Positions 32,146-39,906 of a stretch of 42,290 nucleotides of DNA are shown here, one piece after another. The DNA lies in NCBI GenBank assembly GCA_902784855.1, contig CACZWQ010000004.1, positions 1 to 42,290 of the forward strand, written 5' to 3'. The notes under the pieces were generated by a model that was not told the origin of the DNA, searched no databases, and saw only the letters and a program-made list of their open reading frames with translations. The translations under genes were made by a program, and so were the position numbers. How positions within the stretch are numbered: the first letter of the stretch is position 1; the number at the start of each line of letters is the position of its first letter. Source of the DNA: an uncultured Ruminococcus sp. GTDB taxonomy: Bacteria > Bacillota > Clostridia > Oscillospirales > Acutalibacteraceae.

Positions 32146-32618
32146 TGCGGATCGGGCACGGTTATGACGTGCACCGCTTTGCGCCGGACAGAAAGCTGAT
32201 CCTCGGCGGGGTGGAGATCCCCTATGCGCTCGGTCTGCTGGGACACTCCGACGCGGACGTGCTGGCGCATGCGATCATGGATGCGCTGCTGGGCGCAGCC
32301 GCGCTGGGCGATATCGGACAGCATTTTCCCGATACTGACGAGGCGTACCGCGGAGCGGACAGCATGCTGCTTTTGCGCGAGGTGTGCCGCATCCTCGGCG
32401 AACACGGCTTTGGGATCGGCAACATCGACGCGACGGTCATCGCACAGCAGCCGAAGCTCAAGGATTATATCGTCAGCATGCGCGAGACGATCGCCGAAAA
32501 CTGCGGCATCGATGTGTCTTCGGTCAGCGTCAAGGCGACCACCGAGGAAAGGCTCGGCTTCACCGGCAGACTGGAGGGCATTTCCGCGCATGCCGTATGC
32601 CTGATCATCGCCGCGTAA
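32142..32618 (+). CDS. ispF: 2-C-methyl-D-erythritol 2,4-cyclodiphosphate synthase
   Basis: Fifth enzyme of the MEP pathway; zinc-dependent ring closure with loss of CMP. 158 residues, normal length. Motifs: [12 protein letters not shown] (Asp and His zinc ligands), [48 protein letters not shown] and the C-terminal [23 protein letters not shown]. The start is the ATGATG at 32142, overlapping ispD. The adjacency ispD-ispF is common. Confidence 0.96.
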   Translation: MMRIGHGYDVHRFAPDRKLILGGVEIPYALGLLGHSDADVLAHAIMDALLGAAALGDIGQHFPDTDEAYRGADSMLLLREVCRILGEHGFGIGNIDATVIAQQPKLKDYIVSMRETIAENCGIDVSSVSVKATTEERLGFTGRLEGISAHAVCLIIAA

Positions 32619-32622
32619 CGGC

Positions 32623-32651
32623 TTGACCCGATCACCGAAAAGGTGTACAAT
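32623..32651 (+). promoter_or_regulatory. Promoter of the HIT gene
   Basis: TTGACC (32623-32628), 17-bp spacer, TACAAT (32646-32651). Confidence 0.72.
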
Positions 32652-32693
32652 AACTATTGATCTATTATTATATGAAATAAGGGGCGAACAACA

Positions 32694-33035
32694 ATGAACA
32701 ACTGCGTATTTTGCGGTATCGCGGACGGCACCATCCCGTCCCGCAAGGTGTATGAGGACGAGCTGATCCTCGCTTTCTATGACTTGGAGCCGCAGGCTGC
32801 GGTGCATGTGCTGGTGATTCCCAAGCAGCACATCACCTCCGCCGATGATGTCAACGAAACCAACAGCGGCGTGATCGCGCGTATCTTCGAAAAGATCCCC
32901 GAGATCGCACAGAAGCTCGGCTTGAAGGACGGCTACCGCATCGTCACCAACTGCGGTCAGCACGGCTGCCAGAGCGTCAAGCACATGCATTTCCACCTGC
33001 TCGGCGGCGAACAGCTCGGCGGCAGAATGGTGTAA
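32694..33035 (+). CDS. HIT family (HinT-like) nucleotide hydrolase
   Basis: 113 residues, the size of HinT purine nucleoside phosphoramidases. CVFCGIADGTIPSRKVYEDE at the N-terminus carries the zinc-type CxxC of this branch, followed by FYDLEPQAAVHVLVIPKQHI and the histidine triad VKHMHFHLLGG (H-x-H-x-H). The ATG follows GGGGCGAACAACA. The PRTase gene starts 14 bp later. Confidence 0.94.
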   Translation: MNNCVFCGIADGTIPSRKVYEDELILAFYDLEPQAAVHVLVIPKQHITSADDVNETNSGVIARIFEKIPEIAQKLGLKDGYRIVTNCGQHGCQSVKHMHFHLLGGEQLGGRMV

Positions 33036-33049
33036 CGGAGGGACAGCGC

Positions 33050-33586
33050 ATGGATACATATAAAATCAACATCGCGGGCGTGGAACGCGACCTGATCAAA
33101 TACCCCGTCAGTGACAAGCTCGACATCGCCGCCTTCATCATGTTCGGCGACGTAGAGGTCACCGAGAAAGCGGCTGCCGCGCTGCTGGCGCGCTGCCCGG
33201 AGCACGACGTCGTCGTGTCCGCCGAGGCAAAGGGCATCCCGCTCTGCTATGAAATGGCGCGTCAGGGCTGCCGCGAGTACGTCATCGCCCGCAAGAGCGT
33301 CAAGGTGTATATGCGCAACTGTGTCGAGGTGGCGGTCAATTCCATCACCACCGCGGAGGTGCAGCGCCTGTATCTGGGAGATACCGACGCCGCATTCCTC
33401 AAGGGCAAGCGCGTGCTGATCGTGGACGACGTGATCTCCACGGGCGAGAGCCTCGCCGCACTGGAGCAGCTTTTGAACAAGATCGGCGTCAACGTGGTCG
33501 GCAAGGCGTGCGTGCTCGCCGAGGGCGACGCGAAGGATCGCGACGACATCATCTTCCTCGAGCCGCTGCCCGTATTCCCGAAATAA
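33050..33586 (+). CDS. Adenine phosphoribosyltransferase-like protein
   Basis: 178 residues. Type I PRTase fold: an N-terminal hood region, VVVSAEAKGIPLCYEMARQ, REYVIARKSVKVYM, and the PRPP-binding loop RVLIVDDVISTGESLAALEQLL. It resembles Apt/Xpt relatives; the motif set fits an Apt-like protein but the nucleobase is not certain. The ATG has GGAGGG 7 nt upstream. It is probably co-transcribed with the HIT gene, fitting purine salvage. Confidence 0.85.
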   Translation: MDTYKINIAGVERDLIKYPVSDKLDIAAFIMFGDVEVTEKAAAALLARCPEHDVVVSAEAKGIPLCYEMARQGCREYVIARKSVKVYMRNCVEVAVNSITTAEVQRLYLGDTDAAFLKGKRVLIVDDVISTGESLAALEQLLNKIGVNVVGKACVLAEGDAKDRDDIIFLEPLPVFPK

Positions 33587-33596
33587 TCATCCGCAA

Positions 33597-33630
33597 CAGG
33601 GCTTGGCAAACACCGGGCCCTGATTTATTA
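33597..33630 (+). terminator. Weak terminator-like hairpin after the PRTase gene
   Basis: CAGGGC (33597-33602) pairs with GCCCTG (33617-33622), followed by ATTTATTAT. Short stem, A/T-mixed tail. Confidence 0.4.
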
Positions 33631-33648
33631 TGTAATCGAGGTTCTTTT

Positions 33649-34692
33649 ATGCCGCTGATCACAGAGACAGAATTAAAAAAACAAATCAAAAACCGCAGCT
33701 TTTCGCCGATCTATGTCCTTTTCGGCAGCGAGCAGCTCTATGTCCGCCAATACACCAAGCTCCTGTGTGAGGCAGTGGCGGGAAAGACGCCCTCGGACTT
33801 CAATTTTCACCGCTTCGGCGGCGAGGTCGATCTCGATACGCTCGCCTCAGCGATCGGCGTGGTGCCGTTCATGAGCGAGTACAACTGCGTGCTGGTGACG
33901 GATATTTTTCTCGATACGCTCACTGCCGACGACCTCGAAAAGTTCAAGGCGATCTGCAAGATGAAAGCGGAGGGCACCGTCCTGATTGTCTCCATGCCGT
34001 CCTATGTGCCCAAGCGCAACGCCAAGGCGTGGGAAGCGATCCAGAAGCGCGCCCAAAAGGACGGCTCCGTCATCAAATTTGAGCAGCCAGACGACAACAA
34101 GCTCGAAAAATACATCGGCAAGTGGGTGAATCAACAGGGTAAATTCATCTCGCGCCTGAACGCGTCCCATCTGATCAAGCTCTGCGGCAAGGACATGACC
34201 CGCCTGAAAAACGAGGTGGACAAGCTTTGCGCCTACACCTCCGGAGAAGAGATCTCGATGGATGCAATCGACCTGCTGGTGGCGCAGACCTTGGAGGCGA
34301 AGATCTTCAGCCTGTCCGACCAAGTGCTGGCGGGCAGGGGCGACGACGCGTTCCGGACGCTGCAGCAGCTCTTTTATCAGAAGGAGGAGCCGGTGATGAT
34401 GCTCTATGTGCTGTCGAACGCCTTCACCGACGCCTACCGCGTGCGCGTCGCCGACGAAAGCGGCGTGCCGCTCAAAACGCTTGCGGAGGATTTTGCCTAC
34501 GGCAAGCGCACCTTTGCGCTGGAGCGGGCAAGGCGCTCCACCAAGAACGTCAGCACCGAGGCGCTGCGGCGCTGTCTCGATGTGCTGAGCGAGGCGGACA
34601 ACAAGATGAAGTCCGTCAAGATCAACGAGCGGTTGTTTTTGGAGCAATTGATCGCGCAGCTGTTGCTGCTGGCAAAGGAGGGCAAACGGTGA
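33649..34692 (+). CDS. holA: DNA polymerase III subunit delta
   Basis: Clamp-loader subunit that opens the beta sliding clamp. 347 residues with the delta pattern: SPIYVLFGSEQLYVRQYTKLL at the N-terminus, VPFMSEYNCVLVTD, GTVLIVSMPSYVPK, INRLNASHLIKLCGKDMTRLKNEVDKLCAY-type helices, AKIFSLSDQVLAGR, and a helical collar ending LFLEQLIAQLLLLA. The start at ATG 33649 has GAGG 8 nt upstream; the open frame extends upstream through non-family sequence. The TGA overlaps the rnmV ATG (TGATG). Confidence 0.92.
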   Translation: MPLITETELKKQIKNRSFSPIYVLFGSEQLYVRQYTKLLCEAVAGKTPSDFNFHRFGGEVDLDTLASAIGVVPFMSEYNCVLVTDIFLDTLTADDLEKFKAICKMKAEGTVLIVSMPSYVPKRNAKAWEAIQKRAQKDGSVIKFEQPDDNKLEKYIGKWVNQQGKFISRLNASHLIKLCGKDMTRLKNEVDKLCAYTSGEEISMDAIDLLVAQTLEAKIFSLSDQVLAGRGDDAFRTLQQLFYQKEEPVMMLYVLSNAFTDAYRVRVADESGVPLKTLAEDFAYGKRTFALERARRSTKNVSTEALRRCLDVLSEADNKMKSVKINERLFLEQLIAQLLLLAKEGKR

Positions 34693-35285
34693 TGCTGACG
34701 ATTCGCGAGGCGATCATCGTCGAGGGGCGGTATGATAAGATCAAGCTCAGCGGGCTGGTCAACGCGCCCATCATCGAGACGGGCGGGTTCCGGGTGTTCT
34801 CGGACAGGGAAAAGCAGTCGCTGATCCGCCAAATTGCCGAGAAGCGCGGGATCCTCGTGCTGACCGACAGCGACGGCGCGGGCTTTGTGATACGAAATTT
34901 TCTGCGCGGCGTCGTGCCCAAGGAGCAGATGAAGCACTGCTATATCCCGCAGATCGCGGGCAAGGAGCGCCGCAAGGCGAAGGAGAGCAAGGAGGGCCTG
35001 CTGGGTGTGGAGGGCGTGACCGATGAAGTCATCCTCGACGCCATCCGCAAGAGCGGCGCGGTGATCGTCGGTGAGGAGCCCCTGCAACGGCACGAGATCA
35101 CCAAGGCGGATCTCTGCCTGATGGGGCTTTCGGGCGGGGAGAACGCCGCCCGCCGCCGTCAGGCTTTGTTGAAAAAGCTGGACCTGCCGACCTACCTTTC
35201 CGCCAACGCCATGCTCACGGCGCTGAATTGTTTATATTCCAAAGAAGAATTATCTGAGATGCTTTCCGAATGTGAGAGCGACTAG
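34692..35285 (+). CDS. rnmV: Ribonuclease M5-like Toprim protein
   Basis: 197 residues. N-terminal Toprim domain: REAIIVEGRYDKIKL (catalytic Glu), VFSDREKQSL and ILVLTDSDGAGFVIRNFLRG (DxD). The C-terminal DUF4093/RNase M5 region continues with GVEGVTDEVILDAI and LMGLSGGENAARRRQALLKKLDLPTYLSANAMLTALN. RNase M5 matures 5S rRNA. The start is ATG 34692, overlapping holA. The final TAG shares four bases (CTAG) with the sigK stop on the other strand. Confidence 0.85.
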   Translation: MLTIREAIIVEGRYDKIKLSGLVNAPIIETGGFRVFSDREKQSLIRQIAEKRGILVLTDSDGAGFVIRNFLRGVVPKEQMKHCYIPQIAGKERRKAKESKEGLLGVEGVTDEVILDAIRKSGAVIVGEEPLQRHEITKADLCLMGLSGGENAARRRQALLKKLDLPTYLSANAMLTALNCLYSKEELSEMLSECESD

Positions 35286-35968
35286 CGTCCCTCGTAGCGC
35301 TTCCGCAGCAGCTTGAGCGCCTTTGTCTCGATGCGGCTGACGTAGGAGCGGCTGATGCCCAAGCGCTGCGCCACCTGCTTTTGGGTCATCGGATCCTGAC
35401 CGTTCAGCCCGTAACGCAGCACGATCACGGTTTGCTCACGCTCGCTGAGCGCCTCACGGATAAACCGTCCGAGCTTCTGCGCGTTGAGCTTGCGGTCGAG
35501 GTCGTCGAGGATGTGATCGTCCACCGCCATGATGTCCATCAGCGTCAGCGGATTGCCGTCCTTGTCGGTGTCGATGGTCTCGTTGAGCGACACATCCTGC
35601 GCGCTTTTCTTCGCGGCGCGGAAGTACATGAGGATCTCGTTTTCAATGCAGCGGCTGGCATAGGAGCTGAGACGGATGTTTTTGTCGGGATTGAAGGTGT
35701 CGATCGCCTTGATCAGCCCGATGGTGCCGATGGACACCAGATCGTCCTGCTCATTTTGCCTGCCGTAGTATTTTTTAATGATGTGCGCGACGAGCCGCAG
35801 GTTGTGCTCGACCAGGAGCCTGCGCGCGTGCGCGTCGCCTTCCTTCATTTTCAGAAGGTATTCGCGTTCCTTTTTCTCCGACAGCGGCTTCGGGAACTGG
35901 CCGCCGCCGCAGACGTGCAGGATAAAGAAACAGACGTATTGTCCCAAAAGGGAGATGAGGTTCAACAT
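35282..35968 (-). CDS. sigK: RNA polymerase sporulation sigma factor sigma-K
   Basis: Late mother-cell sigma factor. 228 residues: an N-terminal hydrophobic pro-sequence (LNLISLLGQYVCFFILHV), then the FPKPLSEKKEREYL junction, region 2 (HNLRLVAHIIKKYYGR, DLVSIGTIGLIKAIDTF, RLSSYASRCIENEILMYFR) and region 4 ending LGISRSYVSRIETKALKLL. The pro-sequence implies activation by SpoIVFB-like proteolysis. The coding sequence is continuous, with no skin-type intervening element. It is convergent with rnmV and divergent from exoA. Confidence 0.96.
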   Translation of the reverse strand: MLNLISLLGQYVCFFILHVCGGGQFPKPLSEKKEREYLLKMKEGDAHARRLLVEHNLRLVAHIIKKYYGRQNEQDDLVSIGTIGLIKAIDTFNPDKNIRLSSYASRCIENEILMYFRAAKKSAQDVSLNETIDTDKDGNPLTLMDIMAVDDHILDDLDRKLNAQKLGRFIREALSEREQTVIVLRYGLNGQDPMTQKQVAQRLGISRSYVSRIETKALKLLRKRYEGR

Positions 35969-36003
35969 AAGCTCCGCCTCCGCAGCAAAGTATTTTTCAA
36001 TGG

Positions 36004-36032
36004 AGTTTATGTGTTCCTCTTGCGAAACATTC
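36004..36032 (-). promoter_or_regulatory. Possible sigma-E-type promoter of sigK
   Basis: Minus strand GAATGTTT (36032-36025), 13-bp spacer, CATAAACT (36011-36004). A loose sigma-E match; sigma-E control of sigK is known in Bacillus. It overlaps the exoA promoter. Confidence 0.35.
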
Positions 36033-36048
36033 GGATCGCCGCTATAAT
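36020..36048 (+). promoter_or_regulatory. Promoter of exoA
   Basis: TTGCGA (36020-36025), 17-bp spacer, TATAAT (36043-36048), 21 bp before the ATG. Confidence 0.7.
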
Positions 36049-36069
36049 AGAGGAAGAAAGGGGAGAGGG

Positions 36070-36831
36070 ATGATGAAAAAATTCATTTCATGGAATGTCA
36101 ACGGGCTGCGCGCCTGCGTGACAAAGGGATTCTTGGACTATTTTGCACAGGCTGACGCCGATGTGTTCTGCGTCCAGGAGACAAAACTGCAGGAGGGTCA
36201 GATCGACCTGCCGCTGGAGGGATGGCATCAGTACTGGAACTACGCCGAAAAGAAGGGCTATTCCGGTACGGCGCTGTTTACCAAGGAACAGCCGCTCTCC
36301 GTCTCTTACGGAATCGGGATCGAGGAGCACGACCACGAGGGGCGGGTGATCACCGCCGAATTCGCGGATTATTATCTGGTCACCTGCTACACGCCGAATT
36401 CCCAGAACGAGTTGCGCCGCCTTGACTACCGCATGACATGGGAGGACGCCTTTCTCGGCTTTCTGAAGGGCTTGGAGGAGAAAAAGCCCGTCATCCTCTG
36501 CGGCGACCTCAACGTCGCCCACCGGGAGATCGACCTCAAAAATCCCAAGACCAACCGCAAGAACGCGGGCTTTACCGACGAGGAGCGCGGCAAGATGACC
36601 GCGCTGCTGGCAAGCGGCTTTACCGATACCTACCGCTATTTTTATCCCGACCGCGAGGGCGTCTATTCGTGGTGGTCATACCGCTTTCGGGCGCGCGAAA
36701 AGAATTCGGGATGGCGCATCGACTACTTCATCACCTCGCAGTCGCTCAACGACCGGCTCGTCTCCGCCGATATCCACACCGAGGTGTTCGGGTCGGACCA
36801 CTGCCCGGTCGAGCTTGTCGTCCGGCTTTGA
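36070..36831 (+). CDS. exoA: Exodeoxyribonuclease III / AP endonuclease
   Basis: Base-excision repair enzyme of the ExoIII/APE1 type. 253 residues: [36 protein letters not shown] (Glu metal ligand), [51 protein letters not shown] (Asp/Asn), [23 protein letters not shown] and GSDHCPVEL (catalytic His). The start is the ATGATG at 36070 with GGGGAGAGG upstream. No terminator is evident behind it; 368 bp without a gene follow. Confidence 0.96.
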   Translation: MMKKFISWNVNGLRACVTKGFLDYFAQADADVFCVQETKLQEGQIDLPLEGWHQYWNYAEKKGYSGTALFTKEQPLSVSYGIGIEEHDHEGRVITAEFADYYLVTCYTPNSQNELRRLDYRMTWEDAFLGFLKGLEEKKPVILCGDLNVAHREIDLKNPKTNRKNAGFTDEERGKMTALLASGFTDTYRYFYPDREGVYSWWSYRFRAREKNSGWRIDYFITSQSLNDRLVSADIHTEVFGSDHCPVELVVRL

Positions 36832-36891
36832 GCGCATGAGAAGCGGGCGGTGCTGTCTTTCCTGAGAAACCATCAAGGTGCTCTTCTTATC

Positions 36892-37030
36892 ATACTAAAC
36901 TCAAATAAAAAATAGACAATCTTTGCGGTCTATTTTCCGCAATACTTCGTTGTCGTCCTTGCAAGGCGTCAGCCTTGCGGCGTCCTTCGCCCTCGCAAAT
37001 CTTTGTCCACTTTTTATCTGAGATTAGTAT
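36892..37030. repeat. 139-bp inverted-repeat element (MITE-like)
   Basis: Ends are 26-bp imperfect inverted repeats: left 36892-36917 beginning ATACTAAACTCA, right 37005-37030 ending TGAGATTAGTAT, with 22 of 26 positions matching. Inside are hairpins GCGG-TCTATTTT-CCGC and GCAAGGC-GTCA-GCCTTGC and a repeated AATCTTTG next to each end. No ORF of substance. It lies between exoA and the CBM26 gene; no clear target duplication. Confidence 0.75.
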
Positions 37031-37107
37031 CAGTTGGAATAATGCACAAAAAACGGAACAAATTTTTGGCATTTGGAAAATCGCTTTATTTCCAATACAG
37101 AAAATTG

Positions 37108-37135
37108 TTGATCGGGGAATATTGTATGATATAAA
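37108..37135 (+). promoter_or_regulatory. Promoter of the CBM26-dockerin gene
   Basis: TTGATC (37108-37113), 16-bp spacer, TATAAA (37130-37135), about 65 bp before the ATG. Confidence 0.55.
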
Positions 37136-37199
37136 TGTATAAATGGAGAAGGTTTGTTGCAGCCTTTCTTACTATCATGTGATATGGAGGAACATCATT

Positions 37200-38714
37200 A
37201 TGATCAGATGCAAGCACAAAATCATCAGCATCGTTCTCTGCGCGGCGTTACTGCTCTGCGCCTACTGTGCGCTGTGTATGACGGCGAATGCGGCGAGCGG
37301 AACGATTTATGTTCGGATCCCGAGCTCGTGGAGTTCGGCGTACTGCTACATGTGGGGCTCGGACACCAACGGAGAGTGGCCCGGCGTGCCGATGACCCCG
37401 ACCGGCGAGAGCGGCGTCTATTCCTACGCGGTAAGCGGCAGCTACACGTCGATCATTTTCAATAACGGCGAAAAGAACGGTGTCAAGGGCGTTACCCAGA
37501 CTGACGATATGTCCTTCTCCGACAGCTACATCGGTCAGATCTGCGACGTCACCACGATCGGCAATCCGAAATGGTCGGCTTACACCGGCGGCACCTCCGA
37601 TCCCACGACTCCCACACCCTCGGGCGACTATGTTGTTTATCTGAAGAACACCAAGGGCTGGAGCACACCCTACTGCTACATGTGGAACAACGATTCCGAC
37701 AAGAACCACGAGTGGGCGGGTGAACCGATGACCAAGGTGGAGGACGATGTGTGGATGTACACCGCCTCCAAGCGCTATGCGAGCTGCATTTTCAGCGGCA
37801 GCGCCTCGGGTGCAGAACAGACGAGCGACCTCACCGCGAATTATGGTCAGATTTTCGACTACGACGCCAAAACATGGTCTCCCTATGATCCTGCCACCAT
37901 CCGTATCTCCGAATTCGGCGCAGACCCGCTGACCGCTGTCTATACCGGCATGGAGATCTCGCTTTTTGCGACGGCGACCAGCTCCGAAGGCGCTGTCAGC
38001 TACAAGTTCAGCGTGGGCAGCAACGTGATCCGCGACTGGGCAGCCTCGGGCAAAACCACCTGGACGCCCGTAACGGCAGGTACCTTCACCGTGACCTTTG
38101 ATTTCAAGGACACCGCCGGCAACACCAACCAGCGCACCCTGAGCCTCACCGTTCAGTCGGGTGAAAACGTGAGCAACCCCATCATCAAGAAGGTCACGCC
38201 CAACGCTTATGTGCAGACCGGCGCCAACAACACCATCGCGGTCACGGCGGGCGGCGGCAAGACCGGCACCAACCTGCTGTTCTACAAGTTCGTGATCAAG
38301 GATTCCGCGGGCAAGCAGATCAACACCGCGTACTACACCCTCAATTCCAACTATACCTTCAAGCCCACCGCCAACGGCACCTACACCGTTGAGGTGACTG
38401 TTCAGGCTTCCGATAACAGCGAGGCGAAAAGGACCCTCACGCTGACCGCTTCCGGTACCATTCCGACCGAGCCCACCGATCCCATCGTGACGACAGGTAC
38501 CGAGCCGACCAACCCGCCTGTCGGCGACTATCAGCTCGGCGATGCCAATAAGGATAAGCTCGTCGATATCAAGGACGCGACCTATCTGTTATTCGCCCTC
38601 ATTGAAACCGATGGCTATGAAATCGACAAGGCTGTCTGCGATATGGATCAGAACGGCAGAGTCGACGTGAACGACGTGACCGCGATCCAGCGTTACCTTG
38701 TGAACATGGTCTAA
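37200..38714 (+). CDS. Secreted starch-binding protein: two CBM26-like modules, Ig-like domains, dockerin
   Basis: 504 residues without a recognisable catalytic domain. Signal peptide (~1-33). Two CBM26-like modules: ~35-120 (TIYVRIPSSWSSAYCYMW, EWPGVPM, SIIFNNGEKNG) and ~143-230 (VVYLKNTKGWSTPYCYMWNN, EWAGEPMTKV, CIFSGSASGAEQT). Then two beta-sandwich Y_Y_Y/Ig-like domains (~230-330, ~335-430), a Thr/Pro linker, and a C-terminal dockerin (DANKDKLVDIKDATYLLFA; DMDQNGRVDVNDVTAIQRY). The first dockerin loop has Lys where Gly is usual. The layout resembles starch-binding amylosome components of Ruminococcus bromii. ATG 37200 has GGAGG 10 nt upstream. Confidence 0.9.
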   Translation: MIRCKHKIISIVLCAALLLCAYCALCMTANAASGTIYVRIPSSWSSAYCYMWGSDTNGEWPGVPMTPTGESGVYSYAVSGSYTSIIFNNGEKNGVKGVTQTDDMSFSDSYIGQICDVTTIGNPKWSAYTGGTSDPTTPTPSGDYVVYLKNTKGWSTPYCYMWNNDSDKNHEWAGEPMTKVEDDVWMYTASKRYASCIFSGSASGAEQTSDLTANYGQIFDYDAKTWSPYDPATIRISEFGADPLTAVYTGMEISLFATATSSEGAVSYKFSVGSNVIRDWAASGKTTWTPVTAGTFTVTFDFKDTAGNTNQRTLSLTVQSGENVSNPIIKKVTPNAYVQTGANNTIAVTAGGGKTGTNLLFYKFVIKDSAGKQINTAYYTLNSNYTFKPTANGTYTVEVTVQASDNSEAKRTLTLTASGTIPTEPTDPIVTTGTEPTNPPVGDYQLGDANKDKLVDIKDATYLLFALIETDGYEIDKAVCDMDQNGRVDVNDVTAIQRYLVNMV

Positions 38715-38790
38715 GGTTTATTAATCAAAAATAGCATGTCAGGATCGAAACAGGCGCTTGCCGGTTTTCTGACAATCATCATGATGACAG

Positions 38791-38825
38791 CAGTCGGCGC
38801 CGCAGCGGCGTCGACTGTTTTGTTT
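38791..38825 (+). terminator. Terminator after the CBM26-dockerin gene
   Basis: AGTCGGCGCC (38792-38801) pairs with GGCGTCGACT (38807-38816, wobbles), followed by GTTTTGTTT. Confidence 0.8.
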
Positions 38826-38913
38826 CCTTTGCCGGCGATTCGCGAAATGCGGAATGAATAAACAAAAGCACCGTCTGCTTCGTAAGAGGCAGGCGGTGTA
38901 ATCATGACGCCCC

Positions 38914-39030
38914 CGGGAACGTGACGTTCCATCCAATCCGCGCAGCATACGTTTGTGAAAACGGTTTAGATTATCTCTCGCGTTAGAACGCGGGCTTTGA
39001 AGGGAACCGATCTAACAAACCTTGCACCGG
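38914..39030 (-). repeat. Dispersed hairpin element, locus 4 (degenerate)
   Basis: On the minus strand: central palindrome CCCGCGTTCTAACGCGAG (38995-38978 region), ACAAACGTATGCTGCGCGG at the right end, ATTGGAT, and a flanking hairpin GGAACGT-C-ACGTTCC (38930-38916). The left terminal repeat is not recognisable. It occupies the gap between the CBM26 gene and the binding-protein gene, with no gene in 38826-39105. Confidence 0.7.
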
Positions 39031-39105
39031 CGCATGCGTTTTTTTCTCACAACCGTTTGCGGCAGCAAGTTGCTATAGGTTTTGAAAATATTTTTCAAAA
39101 AACAC

Positions 39106-39163
39106 TTTACTTTAGTAAAACGATAATGTATAATATTTCTGTTCGTGTGCGAAGAACGCACAC
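39106..39163 (+). promoter_or_regulatory. Promoter, operator-like palindrome and leader hairpin of the binding-protein gene
   Basis: TTTACT (39106-39111), 17-bp spacer, TATAAT (39129-39134). The -35 lies in a perfect palindrome TTTACT-TT-AGTAAA (39106-39119), preceded by another inverted repeat TTGAAAA...TTTTCAA (39083-39097). In the leader GTGTGCG-AAGAA-CGCACAC (39145-39163) forms a 7-bp hairpin. The first two could be repressor sites. Confidence 0.6.
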
Positions 39164-39208
39164 AGATCCCCTACACGTATCATTTTATAGAAAACGGAGG
39201 AAACAAAC

Positions 39209-39844
39209 ATGAAAAAATTCATCGCGTTAATGATGGCAGGCCTCATGACCGCTGCTGCGTTTGCAGGCTGCGGCGGCTCGGGCGAAGCGTCCAAGACCGA
39301 GAGCAAGACAGAGACCACGACTGCAGCTCCCGCTACTGCCGATTCTGCGACCGCCGATTCCGCGGACGAGGATTGGGCATACCTGCAGAGCAAGGGCAGC
39401 ATGACTGTCGGCATCACCTACTTTGAGCCGATGAACTACAAGGATGAAAACGGCGAGCTGACCGGCTTTGAGACCGAGTTTGCCAAGGCTGTCTGCGCCG
39501 AGCTGGGTATCGAGCCCGAATTTCAGGAGATCGACTGGGATTCCAAGGAGCTTGAGCTGAAATCTAAATCCATCGACTGCATCTGGAACGGCATGACCAT
39601 CACGCCCGAAAGACAGGAGAACATGGAGATCTCCATCCCCTACATGGAGAACAAGCAGGTCATGGTCTGCAAAAAGGAAAATGCCGAGAAGTTCGCTCAG
39701 GGCGTTGACGGCGCTGTCGTCGTAGCCGAGGCGGGTTCCGCAGGCGAAGAGGTCGCGCAGGGCGACGAGTTCTTCAAGACCGCCGAGTATCAGTCCGTTG
39801 AGTCTCAGGCTACCGCGCTGCTGGAGGTCAAGTCCGGCACTGCC
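39209..39844 (+). pseudogene. Amino-acid ABC transporter substrate-binding lipoprotein, 3' end lost
   Basis: Lipoprotein signal ending FAGC (Cys21), a Thr/Ala/Ser linker, then an SBP_bac_3 domain: KGSMTVGITYFEPMNYKDENGELTGFETEFAKAVCAELGIEPEF, IDCIWNGMTITPERQENMEIS, MENKQVMVCKKENA and VVAEAGSAGEE. It stops matching the family at LLEVKSGTA (39844), where DVAVIDY-like sequence should follow; the next bases belong to dut on the other strand, and the frame ends by chance at 39922. About 212 of ~290 codons remain. The GGAGG ribosome site and promoter are intact, so the truncation looks like an assembly join rather than decay. The permease and ATPase genes are absent. Confidence 0.85.
39825..39844. 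other. Probable chimeric assembly junction
   Basis: The 20-bp word AGGTCAAGTCCGGCACTGCC reads as EVKSGTA in the binding-protein gene and, reversed, as GSAGLDL in dUTPase. Coding identity changes from one gene to the other exactly across it, strand changes, and base composition shifts to lower GC to the right. Confidence 0.8.
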
Positions 39845-39904
39845 TGGTGTAGCACGGGACGGTATTATAGCTCGTGGATCCAGTTTTTTGAAGGTCAATT
39901 TCAT
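39825..39904 (-). pseudogene. dut: dUTP diphosphatase, N-terminal fragment
   Basis: Only about 27 codons remain: MKLTFKKLDPRAIIPSRATPGSAGLDL, the N-terminus of dUTPase with its ATPGSAGLDL motif I. It is cut at the shared 20-bp word, after which the frame continues only by chance through the antisense of the binding-protein gene. ATG 39904 has AGAGGT 8 nt upstream and sits 2 nt after the U32 peptidase stop, an operon-like arrangement on the minus strand. Confidence 0.75.
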
Positions 39905-39906
39905 AT

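Noticed and set aside
35282..35968. Skin-like intervening element in sigK
   Set aside because: The coding sequence is continuous from pro-sequence to region 4.
39227..39904. 225-codon minus-strand frame beginning with dUTPase sequence
   Set aside because: Only the first ~27 codons are Dut; the remainder is antisense of the binding-protein gene, joined at the 20-bp shared word, so it is not a real fusion protein.
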